Positions 1 to 12,500 of a stretch of 64,000 nt of DNA are shown here, in pieces. This DNA is from Taiwanofungus camphoratus (lineage: Eukaryota > Basidiomycota > Agaricomycetes > Polyporales > Taiwanofungaceae). Made by a program: the position numbers and the translations under genes. The DNA lies in assembly GCA_003999685.1 (NCBI GenBank), contig CP021228.1:1426001-1490000 (forward strand), read 5' to 3'. The notes under the pieces were generated by a model. The model was given only the letters and a program-made list of their open reading frames with translations. It had not been told where the DNA came from and made no database searches. The stretch's first letter is position 1. Every line of letters begins with the position of its first letter.

Positions 1-721
1 TGTCGTGCTATGTACGACCTATGATGACGTTGCATCAGGGGAGTCGGGCCAATGAAAGTCCAAAAGCGACAAAGTTATGAAGCTGAAAGCACCTTAAAAA
101 TCCTTCATGCAGTCCTTGGTGTGCTAGGCCTAGGTCTATGATAAAGGTCCTGGTCATTATACCCGATTCAATGTTCATCAACGACTTGGACAAAGTCAAA
201 GTTTGCGATCGTAGATCCCTTCCCGGAATGCATGGATTGAAGAGTGATGGAGAGGAGATGGCTTGATTTTGGCACTAGCGATCCACCTTCGGAAACCGGT
301 GGTTCGTTGCGGTGACCCCACCGTGGTAATGTTGTTTACACCAACTCAATCTGTCTTACTCCACGCATGGAAATTATCATATATCTAGTCGCTCAAACAA
401 CGGTCTTTACTTCTCGATCTCGCCAGTGACACGCGAGTAAAGAAGCGCACGGACAATTACGTCTACCGCGCTGCGGTCCGCGCACTGGCAAGACGTCCTT
501 GTAAACCGTCACAAAGGATTGTATTTGCAGGACATCATATCCAATAAGTTCACATAAAGAGCAACTTCAGGCTGCTTGTATCCTTGACTCAGAGCTTGAT
601 AAGTATAAGTACGATAAGCAGTGGCTCACGAGACAGGCTGTTGTTGGACCTACTTATGCTAGATAAAGCACTAGCATCGACGGCGGATGGCGCATTGTCA
701 CTTGCTTACTAGTACTGGAAC
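1..721. other. Intergenic, no gene recognised
   Basis: I see no open frame with a recognisable domain on either strand and no plausible exon chain. It lies beyond the 3' end of the LysM gene on its right. A gene entering from the left of the window cannot be excluded. Confidence 0.5.
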
Positions 722-846
722 ACCAGGAAAAATCAGGGTAGCTCCTGATGCTACGGCAACTACAGCCAAATCTGTAGCATTATATAGTGCTATAGATTGG
801 GGATGTAGCAAATCCAGCTACATACTTACCTGCATTTTTCCTGATG
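722..846. mobile_element. MITE-like element, copy 1
   Basis: A short element with imperfect inverted ends: the left end reads CAGGAAAAATCAGG and the right end, reverse complemented, reads CAGGAAAAATGCAGG. The interior holds a small hairpin (CTACAG...CTGTAG) and is shared with a second copy at 19872-19970. Copy 1 has about 25 extra bases in the middle that copy 2 lacks. No coding capacity. The superfamily is unknown because no clear target-site duplication is visible. Confidence 0.7.
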
Positions 847-1569
847 AATGACTTGATTGAGAACCGTGACATCTCAATCCATGCGGAAACGGTCTACTGC
901 CAGATACATATGGGCTCGACAGTTTGAATGTTGAAGACGGAGGCACTCGTGACTGCCAATTCAACGAGTTGATTGGAGGTGGTGGCACGGACAAATTCTA
1001 TGTGACCATGTAAAACAAGTGCCGAATGACAGTGTACTAGCACCTCAACGGTGTTACGACTTGGGAAGGGCTGTCTGCGCCAGCAGAAACCTCGACATTT
1101 GTATCTATGCATATTTCTTACAATATGTACACTCGGCTGTCAGCATCATATTCATTAGTCAAACGTGGTATTGACCATGTTGTTCCAGATCTATCCTGAA
1201 TGGTTTCTGATTTCCTTTTGAAATTTGAAAATTCGTCTTCGAGTATGCAGGTTGGCCTTATGTCCCAGCTTTAATGTGTAGATGGCCTTGCCCAAAGGAA
1301 GCATGAAGCGCTCAGCTGCTGACTTCAAGGGATCGTTCACAGATTCGGACCAGCCTGGCTGTTAAGTACCAGAATTTCATTGGTAGCATCTTTATAAGCC
1401 CCCGACTCAATGATCCCAACTTGCATCTTTTGAGCGCGGTTACGCGGACGAACGTACAGAGCGTAGCTAGAGTTCGAGTCACACATGGATTAAATAGTCG
1501 GCACTCATCTCGCCGAAACCAAGACCGAGAAACCCTAAAAAACAATTAATCCCTATGTCGAATGATGAT
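847..1569. other. Intergenic, 3' side of LysM gene
   Basis: Only short frames without recognisable domains. This stretch should hold the 3' UTR of the LysM gene, which ends at 1570 on the minus strand. Confidence 0.45.
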
Positions 1570-4500
1570 TCATTTTGTCGAGGGGCCAGCGACACAATAC
1601 TTGATATCATGAAATAATCAGTTATTATTTCGAACCACGGTAATTCGCTGACGCACCTCGTATCCGGCTTCCAGATTAGAGCCTAGATCAGAAAGGTCAG
1701 TCAATGATGTGCAGAGAGCTTCAAGCCACCCACAATCAGAATTGAGATCCGTGTTCCATGCAAGGAACTCGGCGGACGTGATATTAAATTTGGTCTCAAT
1801 TTCAGAACAATAATCGCCGGACCTGCAAGGCACACCAATCAGTCAGATGCATGGAGGATAGTAGCTCTGAGAGCATACACTACGGTGTAATACTCTGGGA
1901 GTATTTTCGAGTTAGCAATACCTTTAAGGGTCAGAATGAAAACCTCACCTGTGCATCCGGATCTGTGAAGACCATAATCAGGTTAGTCAATACGTTCTAT
2001 GATCGGAAATCAATAAGACATACATGACTCCTGGGGCAGTCGGGCTTGCCGCAGGACTTGAAGAGGTCGGTGTCGCAGTTGTAGTTGTAGAGAGCGGAGG
2101 ACCGGCTACACAGTACTGGTATCCGAGTTCGAGGTTATCGCCTGATGTACGGCACGAGACCATTAGCGTCAATCAACATCAAGGTACTGAACTGGGGCCC
2201 ACACGATGAGTCAACGCCAGTGTTCCAAGCTAGGAATTGGGCGAGAGTGATGTTGAACTTGGCGTCAACGGATCCGCAATTGTCTCCCGATCTGAATTGG
2301 AAACACAAGGAATAAACGATTTACCCGCGCTGAATGGACGAAACGCCGATGCTTACACAACAGTATAGTATTCTAGGTTGCACAGCATATTTCAGTGGCC
2401 TAACCGGGAATAGTCAGGTGGTCACGTACGTGTGCATCCCGTGGGACTAACCGCCATACGCTCGGGGTGAGGAGCCGCTCGGTAGAATGGATTATATGAC
2501 TCACATAGTACCCGGGGCAGTAGGACTAGCTGTAGGCGTGGAACTGGTGGTAGTTGGTGAGCTTGAAACGGCCGGACCGCTCACACAATATGCGAGTCCA
2601 ACATCGATATTCGTACCTAGTTCAATCTTAGGTCAGGGACAGATGAAGTAAAAGGATCTGGCCCACAATTGGCAAAACTGAAGACATAGAAAGTTAGGTC
2701 TTGATTAGGAAGACTACTCAAAGCACGCACACTTCAGGATTCCATGCAAGAAACTGTGCTAGGGTGATTGAATAGTCTTGTTCAATGACACTGCACGAGT
2801 CTCCTGACTGCACTGTGTAGTATTCTGGAGACGGGTCATGAAAAAGGATGCATTAGACGACATTTCCAACGATGAACGTACGAGTACAGCCCGTCGTATT
2901 TGTCCCGCTTGCCACATTTGTCGGTACGCTATTCCCTGACGTGGTCGTCCCAGTCGTAGTAGCTGTGGAATTAGATGGCCAGGTGTATGTCGTCGTCACG
3001 CTTATCGTTGTAATAATCGCAGGGCCAAGTACACAGTATGACAGCCCAGGAACCAAATTGCTACAGTTGGATGCGATCTGACGTAGTCATGAGATGCGTC
3101 CTACGAGATAGTAGTGGCTGCTGACCTCGGGGTTCCATTCCATGAGCTCGTCCTCCGTGATGTCGTAAACCACCTCGATGGAGAGACAGGAGTCTCCTGC
3201 ATGATTTCTCAGTAATCAAGAAGGCTCAACCAGTTTAATGTCCTTACCTGTCTGAACCTCATAGTCTGTTACCGCCACCATTGTTAATACACGTTAAAGA
3301 TAACAGAGAAAACATGCTTACATGAGAAACAACTGCTGCTGTTGAGCGACCCAGGTGCAACGGTAGGTGTAGGTGTCGGTATGGGACTGCCCGGAGTAGT
3401 AGGCGGCAAGGCGACACTGACACTAGTCAAATTCACTGCGTCTGTCAAATAACCGGTCCCAACAGGGAAGTAACCGGCTGAGCGGATGTGGCAATTTCAA
3501 TATACACGCGTTCTATAAGCGTAACGGGCACCACATACACAAGTATTGAATCATAGCTGCTCCCGTAGAGGTCGGGGCAACAAATTCGGTGGTTGTCGTG
3601 AGATCTATACAACAAGAAGGGTGAAAATGAAACCACGATACCAGAAACCTTGCATGGACTCACTTCCATAGACCGCAACACAATAGGAGAAACCGGCCAG
3701 GAGGTTAGAGCACTTGACTGCTATTTAGCCATATCACATAACCAGGAATGTATGCGTGACTTACATCAGCGTTGACGAGTGGATTGAGCTGTTGAAAATG
3801 AGTCAGATGCGATGCAAGGGGGACCATGGTCATACCTCGTAGAATGTCTCATTCGTCAATTGGAACACCGTTATGATCTAAAGGGAAAGCAATTGAGTCA
3901 GCATAGGTGTCTGACTCCTTTAGAGTAGCAATGGACCTCCGGACAAGTATCTGTAACAATTGTTAGACTCTCAGTGAGACAAAATGTTATGAATCCGATC
4001 AACGTACCACCTGGCACAGCAACATACCACTGACCACATTGCGAACGATCGGCTCCTGGAGCAATGGGAGCAGTCGGTATCCTAGCCATACGATCAGTAT
4101 CCGAGATTAGGGCACTGAGACTGGACTGACGCAATCGCTGTTGGGCTACCTAGATACAAAAATGAGCGCTTCTAGTATACAAGATGAGAAGATAAGACCG
4201 AACCTGTAACGAAAGTCACGGTCGCAGATGGAGTGTATCCACCGCCAGGCGGACTACACGGGACGCGGTCAGATTGCTTTCAAAAGTACACGAGAGACAT
4301 CACTGACCCAACGCAGATACCTTTGCCAACTTCTAAAATGAGATTGTTACAATACGAGTTGATTTGGCTGTATAAATCGTATAAGGCATTATTTTCCAAG
4401 CTGACTTCAACGACATGAGCAACCTACGGATTCCATGACAACAATTGCGACCTTTCCAGAAGATAAGTATCCCCTGCATCTTATGAAAGAAAGACGAACG

Positions 4501-5715
4501 TACCAAGTCACATTGTGGTCTGCCGCGATTTCTACGCATGTATCGTTTGTCTGAACGGTGTACAACGAGCAAGCACCAGAAAGACAAATAGTACTGCCTG
4601 CAGGCGGGAGCATGGTGCAGTTGATGTCGAGGCCATTGATGGATATCAGCTGGTCATATGACAGGGACTTAGCAGCAGCGATGGAATCGCATGTGTCACC
4701 GCTCTGGAGAAAGATATGAAATTCTGTCAATCGGCTTTCAAACCTAAAGCATAAATGCCGAAGGCTTACTTGGACAGTGTATGAACCGAATGTACAATTT
4801 GCTGATGACGCAGGTGGCAGTGTCGGCATCCTATTACGGGGCACGTTAGGTTTGCAGATGTTAGGAGTGGAAAACAATGACTCACGCAGTCACGTTTGAA
4901 GTTGTGCCGTTTGCAGCAAGGGGGTTAGAAGCATTGAATAACAGGGAGGCAGGTATCGTATTGTTGGCTGCGAAATTACAAGTGGATTGTATGCTCTCCC
5001 AATCGGAAACACTAATAGAAGAATTGGTCACTACGATTTAGTTGTTGTGGATTGCAATGAGGCTTCACAATGTCCCATCCCAACCGAACGGGCTGGTCAT
5101 TTGCACATTTAGGCCATCCAGATTGCATGTTGTGCACAATTGCGCGGAGGGAAGTGACGTGATCGACTGATCCGTAGTGGATTCCGATGCCTATGATGAA
5201 GCATTTAGAAAGGCAAGCAGCATAGAAACTTTAAAGAAGATGGGGACCTGTTCTTCAGTAAGGCAGTATTCGGATGCGGAGGTGTCAACAAGGCACGTCT
5301 ATAACTGGGTGTAAGCATCGAAGTGAGGAAAGCGTGTGAGACGACATGCTCTGTTCCATTGATAGGCAAGGTATCTAAAAGGTAACGAAGCGATGTAACT
5401 GGTATCCTGGAGGATGAAGGGCCACCCTCCGCAAAAGCTATCGACAGTTTCTGTAATGTTGATCAAACTGTTGTAACACGCGGATGTACATAATGTTGAG
5501 AGATCTGTCGTGGTCAAGTTTGAAAGGGCCATGAACGAGGACGGGAGCGCATTCAAGATGACGGGTGGGCACTCCACGACCGACGCCAGAGCATCAGCAC
5601 ACTCTGGAGAGGAGGGAAGGGGATAGATGTCCGATGCATTGGAGTAGACACTGAATGAGGATTGAGCAAAAGCAAAGGCAGGAGAGAGCGCGACAACGGC
5701 CGCAAGAATGTGCAT
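1570..5715 (-). CDS. Secreted protein with about seven LysM domains
   Basis: Predicted secreted chitin-binding protein. The start at 5715 gives a signal peptide ([18 protein letters not shown]). An N-terminal cysteine-containing region without LysM follows (exons near 5350-5715, 5248-5298, 5080-5180 and 4890-5020). About seven LysM repeats come next, recognised by a GDxC start, a WNP or WNT centre and a YCV end: about 4570-4740 ([20 protein letters not shown]), 4360-4560, 3700-4060, 2990-3190, 2570-2830, 2090-2290 and 1570-1830. Ser/Thr-rich linkers separate the later ones. The last exon is tiny (1570-1599) and ends YCVAGPSTK-stop. The gene is very intron-rich. The apparent in-frame stop after QLLSWNP (near 4425) falls inside a 61-nt intron (4367/4428 borders). 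The intron at 5299-5349 appears to use a GC donor. Fungal LysM proteins bind chitin oligomers, and multi-LysM genes are known neighbours of killer-toxin-like (subgroup C) chitinase genes, as here. Family is sure; the LysM count and inner borders are approximate. Confidence 0.85.
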
Positions 5716-6570
5716 GGCTCAAGTTCGTGACAGAGAAAACAGCACACGCCCTAGCTTTTTGGATCTCTTTCCAAGCGCTTTTGGGGCGTAGCAGATCTGC
5801 GTACGAACGGGGATAGTACCTGCTGACAGTCTGACGGGCCTGTCATCCTTGTTTCATTGCTGGGCAGCATGACTCGTGAAACACACAAATCTAGAGCGAC
5901 GGAATCTTCCCAGCGGGAAATGATGGTGAGCGGATCCGGAACGGAGCGTCCAAGATTGATCGGATCGATAGACGCCCAAGTCCTGGTGTGCAGCCACGGA
6001 CTTGGTCGTGTTACCACTCTACGCCTGCTTCGTATCCTTACCATCTCGCCTGTACAGGAACCCAGAAAGCTTCATATAATATTTTGGGGCAGTGCTAGCA
6101 CAAGAAACTCCGCAGTTGAATGGGCAAAAGGCATCGCATTGCTCTCCGAGGTCACCGTTGTTCAAGATGGAGTTATTCGTGCCTGGTGATGGCTGGATCA
6201 CAGGTATGCCCTTAGCCTCATTGAATTGTACGTGCGTCTTTAACCAGAGTCCGTCCAGACGGTCCAGATGGAGATTAGGCTCAACAATAGCATCTTGTTG
6301 CATGCGGTGATGTCCTTCTACCCGTCCCAGACCTGTCAAATATGTAGTCCTCTTACATCAGACAAGGTTAGATGAGACGTCAAGTCTACTTTGGGAACAT
6401 CACGAGAGGCACAGCCAGCGTCCTCTGTACCGATTTTCCAGTAACGCTCGAGATCTTGCATTTCAGCCGGTGACTCGTAGACGCTGAGAATTTGCCAAAA
6501 GACGAGGATACTTGATGCTCCCGACTTTGTTTTCCTCTGAATCTGAGCACGCCTCTTTCGAATTGTCGCT
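5716..6570. promoter_or_regulatory. Shared divergent promoter of the LysM and chitinase genes
   Basis: An 855-bp gap between two head-to-head start codons (5715 minus, 6571 plus). No strong TATA box stands out. A diverged copy of this stretch is present near 18956-19472, so it was duplicated together with both gene starts. Joint control of the two genes is inferred from the layout only. Confidence 0.55.
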
Positions 6571-9500
6571 ATGAGGATCCTCATTCGCCTCCTTTGCTAC
6601 CTTGTGCTATCTCTTTTCATCGTTTCTAGTGTTACGGGAAAGGGCAATGCCTCTTCGTCAGAACGGCGAAAGAATGTCCCTCGCTCCCTCAACTTCCATG
6701 AGACAGTCAACGGTCGATCTTCTTCGTATCACGTAACCCCAGCAGTTGCTCGCCATCGCAAGCGTCTCGCGAAAGCCTACCGCGAAAAACGTGAGAGGGT
6801 TGTTCCTGCTCCACCCCCTCCTCCTACGCGTCAGTTCCGCCATTTCGATCCCAAGACGACGTTCTTGCCACAGCAAAAGGCGGTCTATGGTGACTCCCAC
6901 ATCGATGGTCATAGCGGGAATGGGCACCACCATAGGAAGAATCATTACAAGCGCCGTCTTTCGTGGGACTTGGGCGGAGTCAGCTCGAGTTTGACGAGGA
7001 GACAGCAGCAGAACGAAGCATGTGGAAACGCTACGATCACTCCTCCTGGATTCGATGGAACGTGTGCTGCTGATAGACCTTGTCCTAACGGCGCATGCTG
7101 GTAAGAGTGCAGTAAAGTCGAAATTGTATTACGCTGACGTCGATTTTCGATATAACTGTAGCGGAGCATCGAACTTTTGCGGATACGGTGATGAATATTG
7201 CGGTACTGGCTGTCAGTCGAATTGTGATGCGAAGGCGGAATGCGGTCCGAACGCACCGGCAGGCCAAGAGGAATGCCCTTTGAAAGTCTGCTGCAGTAAA
7301 TTTGGCTTTGTGAGTTATTCGAGCCAGATCTTCCATGCGGAATTTGGACTATGCCAACTCAATTTTATGTTCTCAGTGCGGTACGACGGATGATTTCTGT
7401 GGGGATAACTGCGTCGGCGATAACTGTGGGGAACCCACCATTCCGAGCGGTGCAGCCACTTCGGTCACCTCTCGCGTCATCGGATACTATGAGGTGCAGT
7501 TCCATATAGTCCCCTTTTGTCACAATTAACTGACAAGGTTCATGTCTTACAGGGGTGGGCTTCCAGTCGACCATGTGATGCATGGTAGGAACACGTTTGT
7601 CTCCGCTTTCAGGAGTCTTGACTTTCTTCTATAGGTTCCCTCAGAATATCGTAGCCCAAGGATACACGCACCTTTACTATGCTTTTGCTTCTATCGATCC
7701 TGTGAATTCTCAACCTTATGTTCTTCCTGTCTCTGTTCTGAACATGTTCATCTTCAGGATAGCTTCGCAATCACTGCGGCCAGTTCTCAGGATGTTTCGC
7801 AGTACCCGGTGTTCACGAATTTAAAGCAGGCAAACCCGAATTTGAAGACTTACATCTCTGTTGGTAAGCACAGAGCCTGCCTTACCTTGTATGTAAATCG
7901 CAAATCTCACATCAATTTAGGTGGTTGGGCATTCAATGATCCTCCGACGCAATACATCTTCAGTGAACTGGCGGCTGACCAAGGTAATAGGGTTGCGTTT
8001 GCCCAGTCTTTGGTATCGTACGTCAATTGAGCTGTCTACGTTGTTTTGGTCCTCATATCGTCCACAGATTTATGCTACAATATGCGTTCGATGGCGTTGA
8101 TATCGACTGGGAATATCCTGGTTGGTGTTTGTCTTCTTACATTCTGCATACCAGCTCATTGCACCTCCAGGCGCCTGTGACCGCGGCGGAAGTCCGGCTG
8201 ACGTTCAGAATTATCCGTTGCTCCTTTCCACTATTCGATCAGTGTTCGATGCATCCGGCCACTCTTTCGGACTTACCTTCACCGCGCCCAGTTCGTATTG
8301 GTATCTGCAAAACTTTGACCTGCCAAGTCTGCTCGAGTCTGCCGACTGGGTCAACCTAATGACGTACGACTTGCACGGAGGTAAGCCTTGATCTTTAGTG
8401 GATGGTGCAATGTGCTGAAACATTCCACCAGTATGGGACTCGAAGGACGCGTACATAGGTCCCATTGTCCAGGCTCACACTAACCTGACGGAGATCAAGG
8501 AGAGCGTGCAGCTATTCCTGAGAGTCGACGTGCCACTTGATCGAGTCGCTCTTGGACTAGGATTCTATGGCCGGTCGTTCCAGTTGAGCGACCCGACATG
8601 CACGACACCTGGATGCCCATTCAGTGGTCCTGCTCCAGCTGGGCGTGAGTCACGTTGTTGTATCGTTTGTACAATGAGCTTGACCTCCCGTCCTAGCGTG
8701 CACTGACTCGCCTGGGATTTTGTCGTGTAAGATGAGACAATTGCATATTGTCGACCGTGCTAATTACTTATGGCTGCGGCAGTCTCTGAGATTCAAAGTG
8801 TACTGAGTTCCTCCAACGCAACGCCGGTGCTCGATGTTGCGGCGGCAGTGAAGTATCTGGTTTATGATAACGTGAGTCAGCGATACAGTTTTGCTGCGGG
8901 ATCTGATCGGTCTATCTTCAGGATGATTGGATCAGTTATGATGATAATGACACGTTTGCAACTAAAGTATCATTTGCGAAAAGCGCTGGATTCGGTGCGT
9001 TCGACTACCATACTCATTTTGTTATGTTAACATGCTCGTTTTGGCAGGTGGCCTCATGGTTTGGGCTGCAGATCTGGACACATTTACGTATGTATATATT
9101 TGTTTTCTCTTGTAAGGCTTACTCACTTTCGTGACTACAGCGGAACGGTTGGTGGTCAACTGCCATGTTCTTTGCTAATAGTTCAAACATTTTTGATAGG
9201 CTTTAGATGCAGTCTTGGGAGCCAACACAAGTATGAATACTGGTGCTGACTACTTTTATATTCTGATTCCATTGCTGTCTAGCTGTATCAATCCCAAAAG
9301 CAACTGATGTAAATTCACAAGATGGGAAGCAGTGTACACAGATGGCCTGCGGGCAGTCATGTCCTTCTGGCTATATCCAGATGACAGGTTTGTACTTGCC
9401 CTTTTCCGCTTTATGGTCCATGTGGTCTGATGATCAAGGACAAGATACTACCGATGGCGAGCTGGGTATGTTACTTTCACTTTGTGTTTGTCAAATATTT

Positions 9501-12500
9501 ATTTACACACTGGTTATTGGTTTCAGCCAACCCTAAGAGTGGTGAGTCACATTGTCATATGTTACTCTCGAAACTTCATATCTGTCACAGGCTGCAGTCA
9601 TGGAGAGGGGAGACCTGTATGCTGTCCTGTTGAGTAAGGTTCAATTCCATTCTTTGAAGGTACTGTCTCAAATTCGAATAGTCAAATACCACAAGGCTGT
9701 CAATGGCGAGGATCTGGTCAGTTCGTCGAGCGTTTCGTTTACGCATTTTTTAAGCTTGGTATTTCACAGCAAATGTTTGCAACGGTGTCTGTAAAGGTCA
9801 GAGTACTGTTACCTTTTGACAAAGCAAGGCTTATACTCTAGACTGCAGCTGGAGAAATTACCCTTGCTGTTGATTCTTGTATGTTGAATTCATTCTGGGC
9901 ATTTGTTTCTTTGTTAATTATTCCATCAAAGGGGGAACTGGAAAAAAATGCACTTCTGGGCACAAAGCATTTTGCTGTCAATCTGGACTGACCACTGAAC
10001 AGATTGATTCGGCCACAGACTGTGCTTGGTGTGTATCTGGGTTATCATCTATGTTGTTTTCTGGCTAATATTATGTACAGGTGTGAGTAGCAAATACTTG
10101 TTTATCTTCGAATGATATGGCTAAGCTCGTCTTTGTTGTGGGCTATGTCTCAGATGGTATATATGGCTTGTTATAGACATGTGTCGCATACTCATAGAAT
10201 TTAACATATAGGTCATCAATCCAAAAAGTCTGTCTATCAATGTTGTTGTGTGAATCTTGGACATTCCTGATGAATCATGGCCATACAGTTGCAATGACAA
10301 TGTGAGGGTTTCAAATGTCTAGATTGGGACAGTGTCGCTGAAAGTATGTAAAGGTCTGTCCAGCGGGAACCTTTACCAGATCAACAGACTGTAAGTCAGT
10401 CATAATTGTTTCAATGAACCAATGATATAACGCCCTGATCAGACTATGGAGATACTGGTCTTGATCATGCGTGCTTCATGCAAGAAAAGTCATATTGCTG
10501 GTAACTATCATGGTTTTCTTATTCCTGATTCTAACTGATATGATCATCTGGTAGTTATCCACCTGGAAACACTACTGTCAATTCCCCGTTCAATGTGGTA
10601 TGTATCTGCACTATTTGACAGTATGTTCATGATTGCAACCTAGTGTTTGTTCAGGATGACTTGTTTTCAGATCCCTTTTCCAATGGTGATCTTACCTGGG
10701 ACCTTGAGGATGATCCCATTGATGAAGATGCGCCTGATGGTGGGCAGGGTGCAGACAACAATGGATTTGGTATGATTGCCATGGATGTATGTGTCTATTA
10801 CATTGTCAAGATATAATTTCTGATCACTGGTGGTCAGGGTCCCTCAAGCATGCTGACAACTATGGATGGATCCTCTGATTGGGTTATCACTGGCTGCATT
10901 GACACCCAAGACTTGCAGAATGTCACTGCATTCTGTAGTAAGGAAGAGAGTGATCCTGACTCTGGCTGCGGTGCTGTGTTTGAGGGTGATGCCAAAAATA
11001 CGTATGTTTTCTTATTATATGCAGTCTGCAATGACCAATTTTGAATTTGTGTAGGATTGTGAAGATGCCAAGCACATGTGGTGGCAGTCCCTATGCTCGA
11101 GTTGCATTGCTTGAGATCAACAATCACATTGCATTACCATCATCATTGGCTGCTCTGAAGCCAGAGAGCAATCCTGTCTATGAGTTTCACTTTGACTACA
11201 ATTTTCACTTGCTGTAAGCTCTCATTTTGTCACTGAAGGATTCTTTGCTGATATAAAAATCACAGATCAGAGACCAGAGATCCTTCTACAGATGGTGAAG
11301 TTCTGGTTAGAGTTGATGCCACCAATATGCCGTATGTCATGTTCTTATAGTTCTTGTACTACTCTAGACTGAAACGTGATGTTTTTTGAGATACTATTGG
11401 GCTGAGATAGACACCGCAGGTATGATCAGTACCATTTGTACTTGTGTCTAGTTCTGATCTCTCTTCAGACCCTAATTCTGCCGTCAGACGTGGTGTCATT
11501 GAGGAGCGCTGGTTTGGTGGTTTCACAGATTGGCTGTCAAGACTCAACAAGGTGGAATCAGAGAGCAGTGCTGATCTTCTGATATCCCGGTCATTCAATA
11601 AAGTGCTGTACTCTGCTAGTCAGACTTGTGGCAGTGCAGATGGCACCACCAGTTTCACAGCTTCCGTAGATCTCTCAGTCTTTGGAAATGCTAATTTGCA
11701 TGTTCGCTATGGTATGTGTATAATCATCTTGTCAACTTGTATCAGTCATAGCACTGAAGTTGTCTGCAGGGTTTTATATGCAAGGCACCATTTTCCCCAC
11801 AAATATCAATGATGCATATGTGTATGCATCCTCAGATGCATCTGCTAGTCTTGGATTTGAGTTGTCAGGGAAGGCCAAGGCCACCTACTCCAGTGGAAGA
11901 GTGCCAATTATCCCTCAGATAGCTTGGCCTGGTGTAAGTATCATCACATGATGCTGTGCTTGAGTTTAGACACTGAATTATTCCTGCTAGCTTTCATACT
12001 ATGGCATAGGTATGAAGTCATGAACCATTTTGTTTGATCGGTTTGCTGACCTCAACCCTCAGTGACTGTTGGCCCCACATTCAACATTTGTAAGTGTTTT
12101 TTAGGCCATGATCTCTGAAATGATCCTGACCTTCAATTATTTAGTTGGAGTACTTGATGGGTCTTTGACTGCATCAGGCACATTTTCTGTCACAAATTCA
12201 TACACATTCCCTGGAGGGTGAGCCTCAGTAGTTTTTCATGCTATGACAGTTCGGTTTCATGCAATGCAGGCGTGTTGCATGGGGTATTATTGGTGATCCT
12301 AATGATTCCGATGAAGGCATAAGTGGCAATGTACAGCCAACACCATTTGGTAGGCCATCCATCTATTGCATTCCAGATATTTACAAATAGCTACCTGATT
12401 TAGGTTATGAGATCACACCGCAGGCAGACATTCAACTGGGAGGATCACTCAGGTTTGTGTCTCATTATTTGGCTATTTAGATTGTTCACTTTTTGGGCAT

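Noticed and set aside
4420-4430. In-frame stop inside the second LysM domain, suggesting a broken gene
   Set aside because: It falls in a 61-nt GT-AG intron whose removal joins QLLSWNP to [19 protein letters not shown], a normal LysM.
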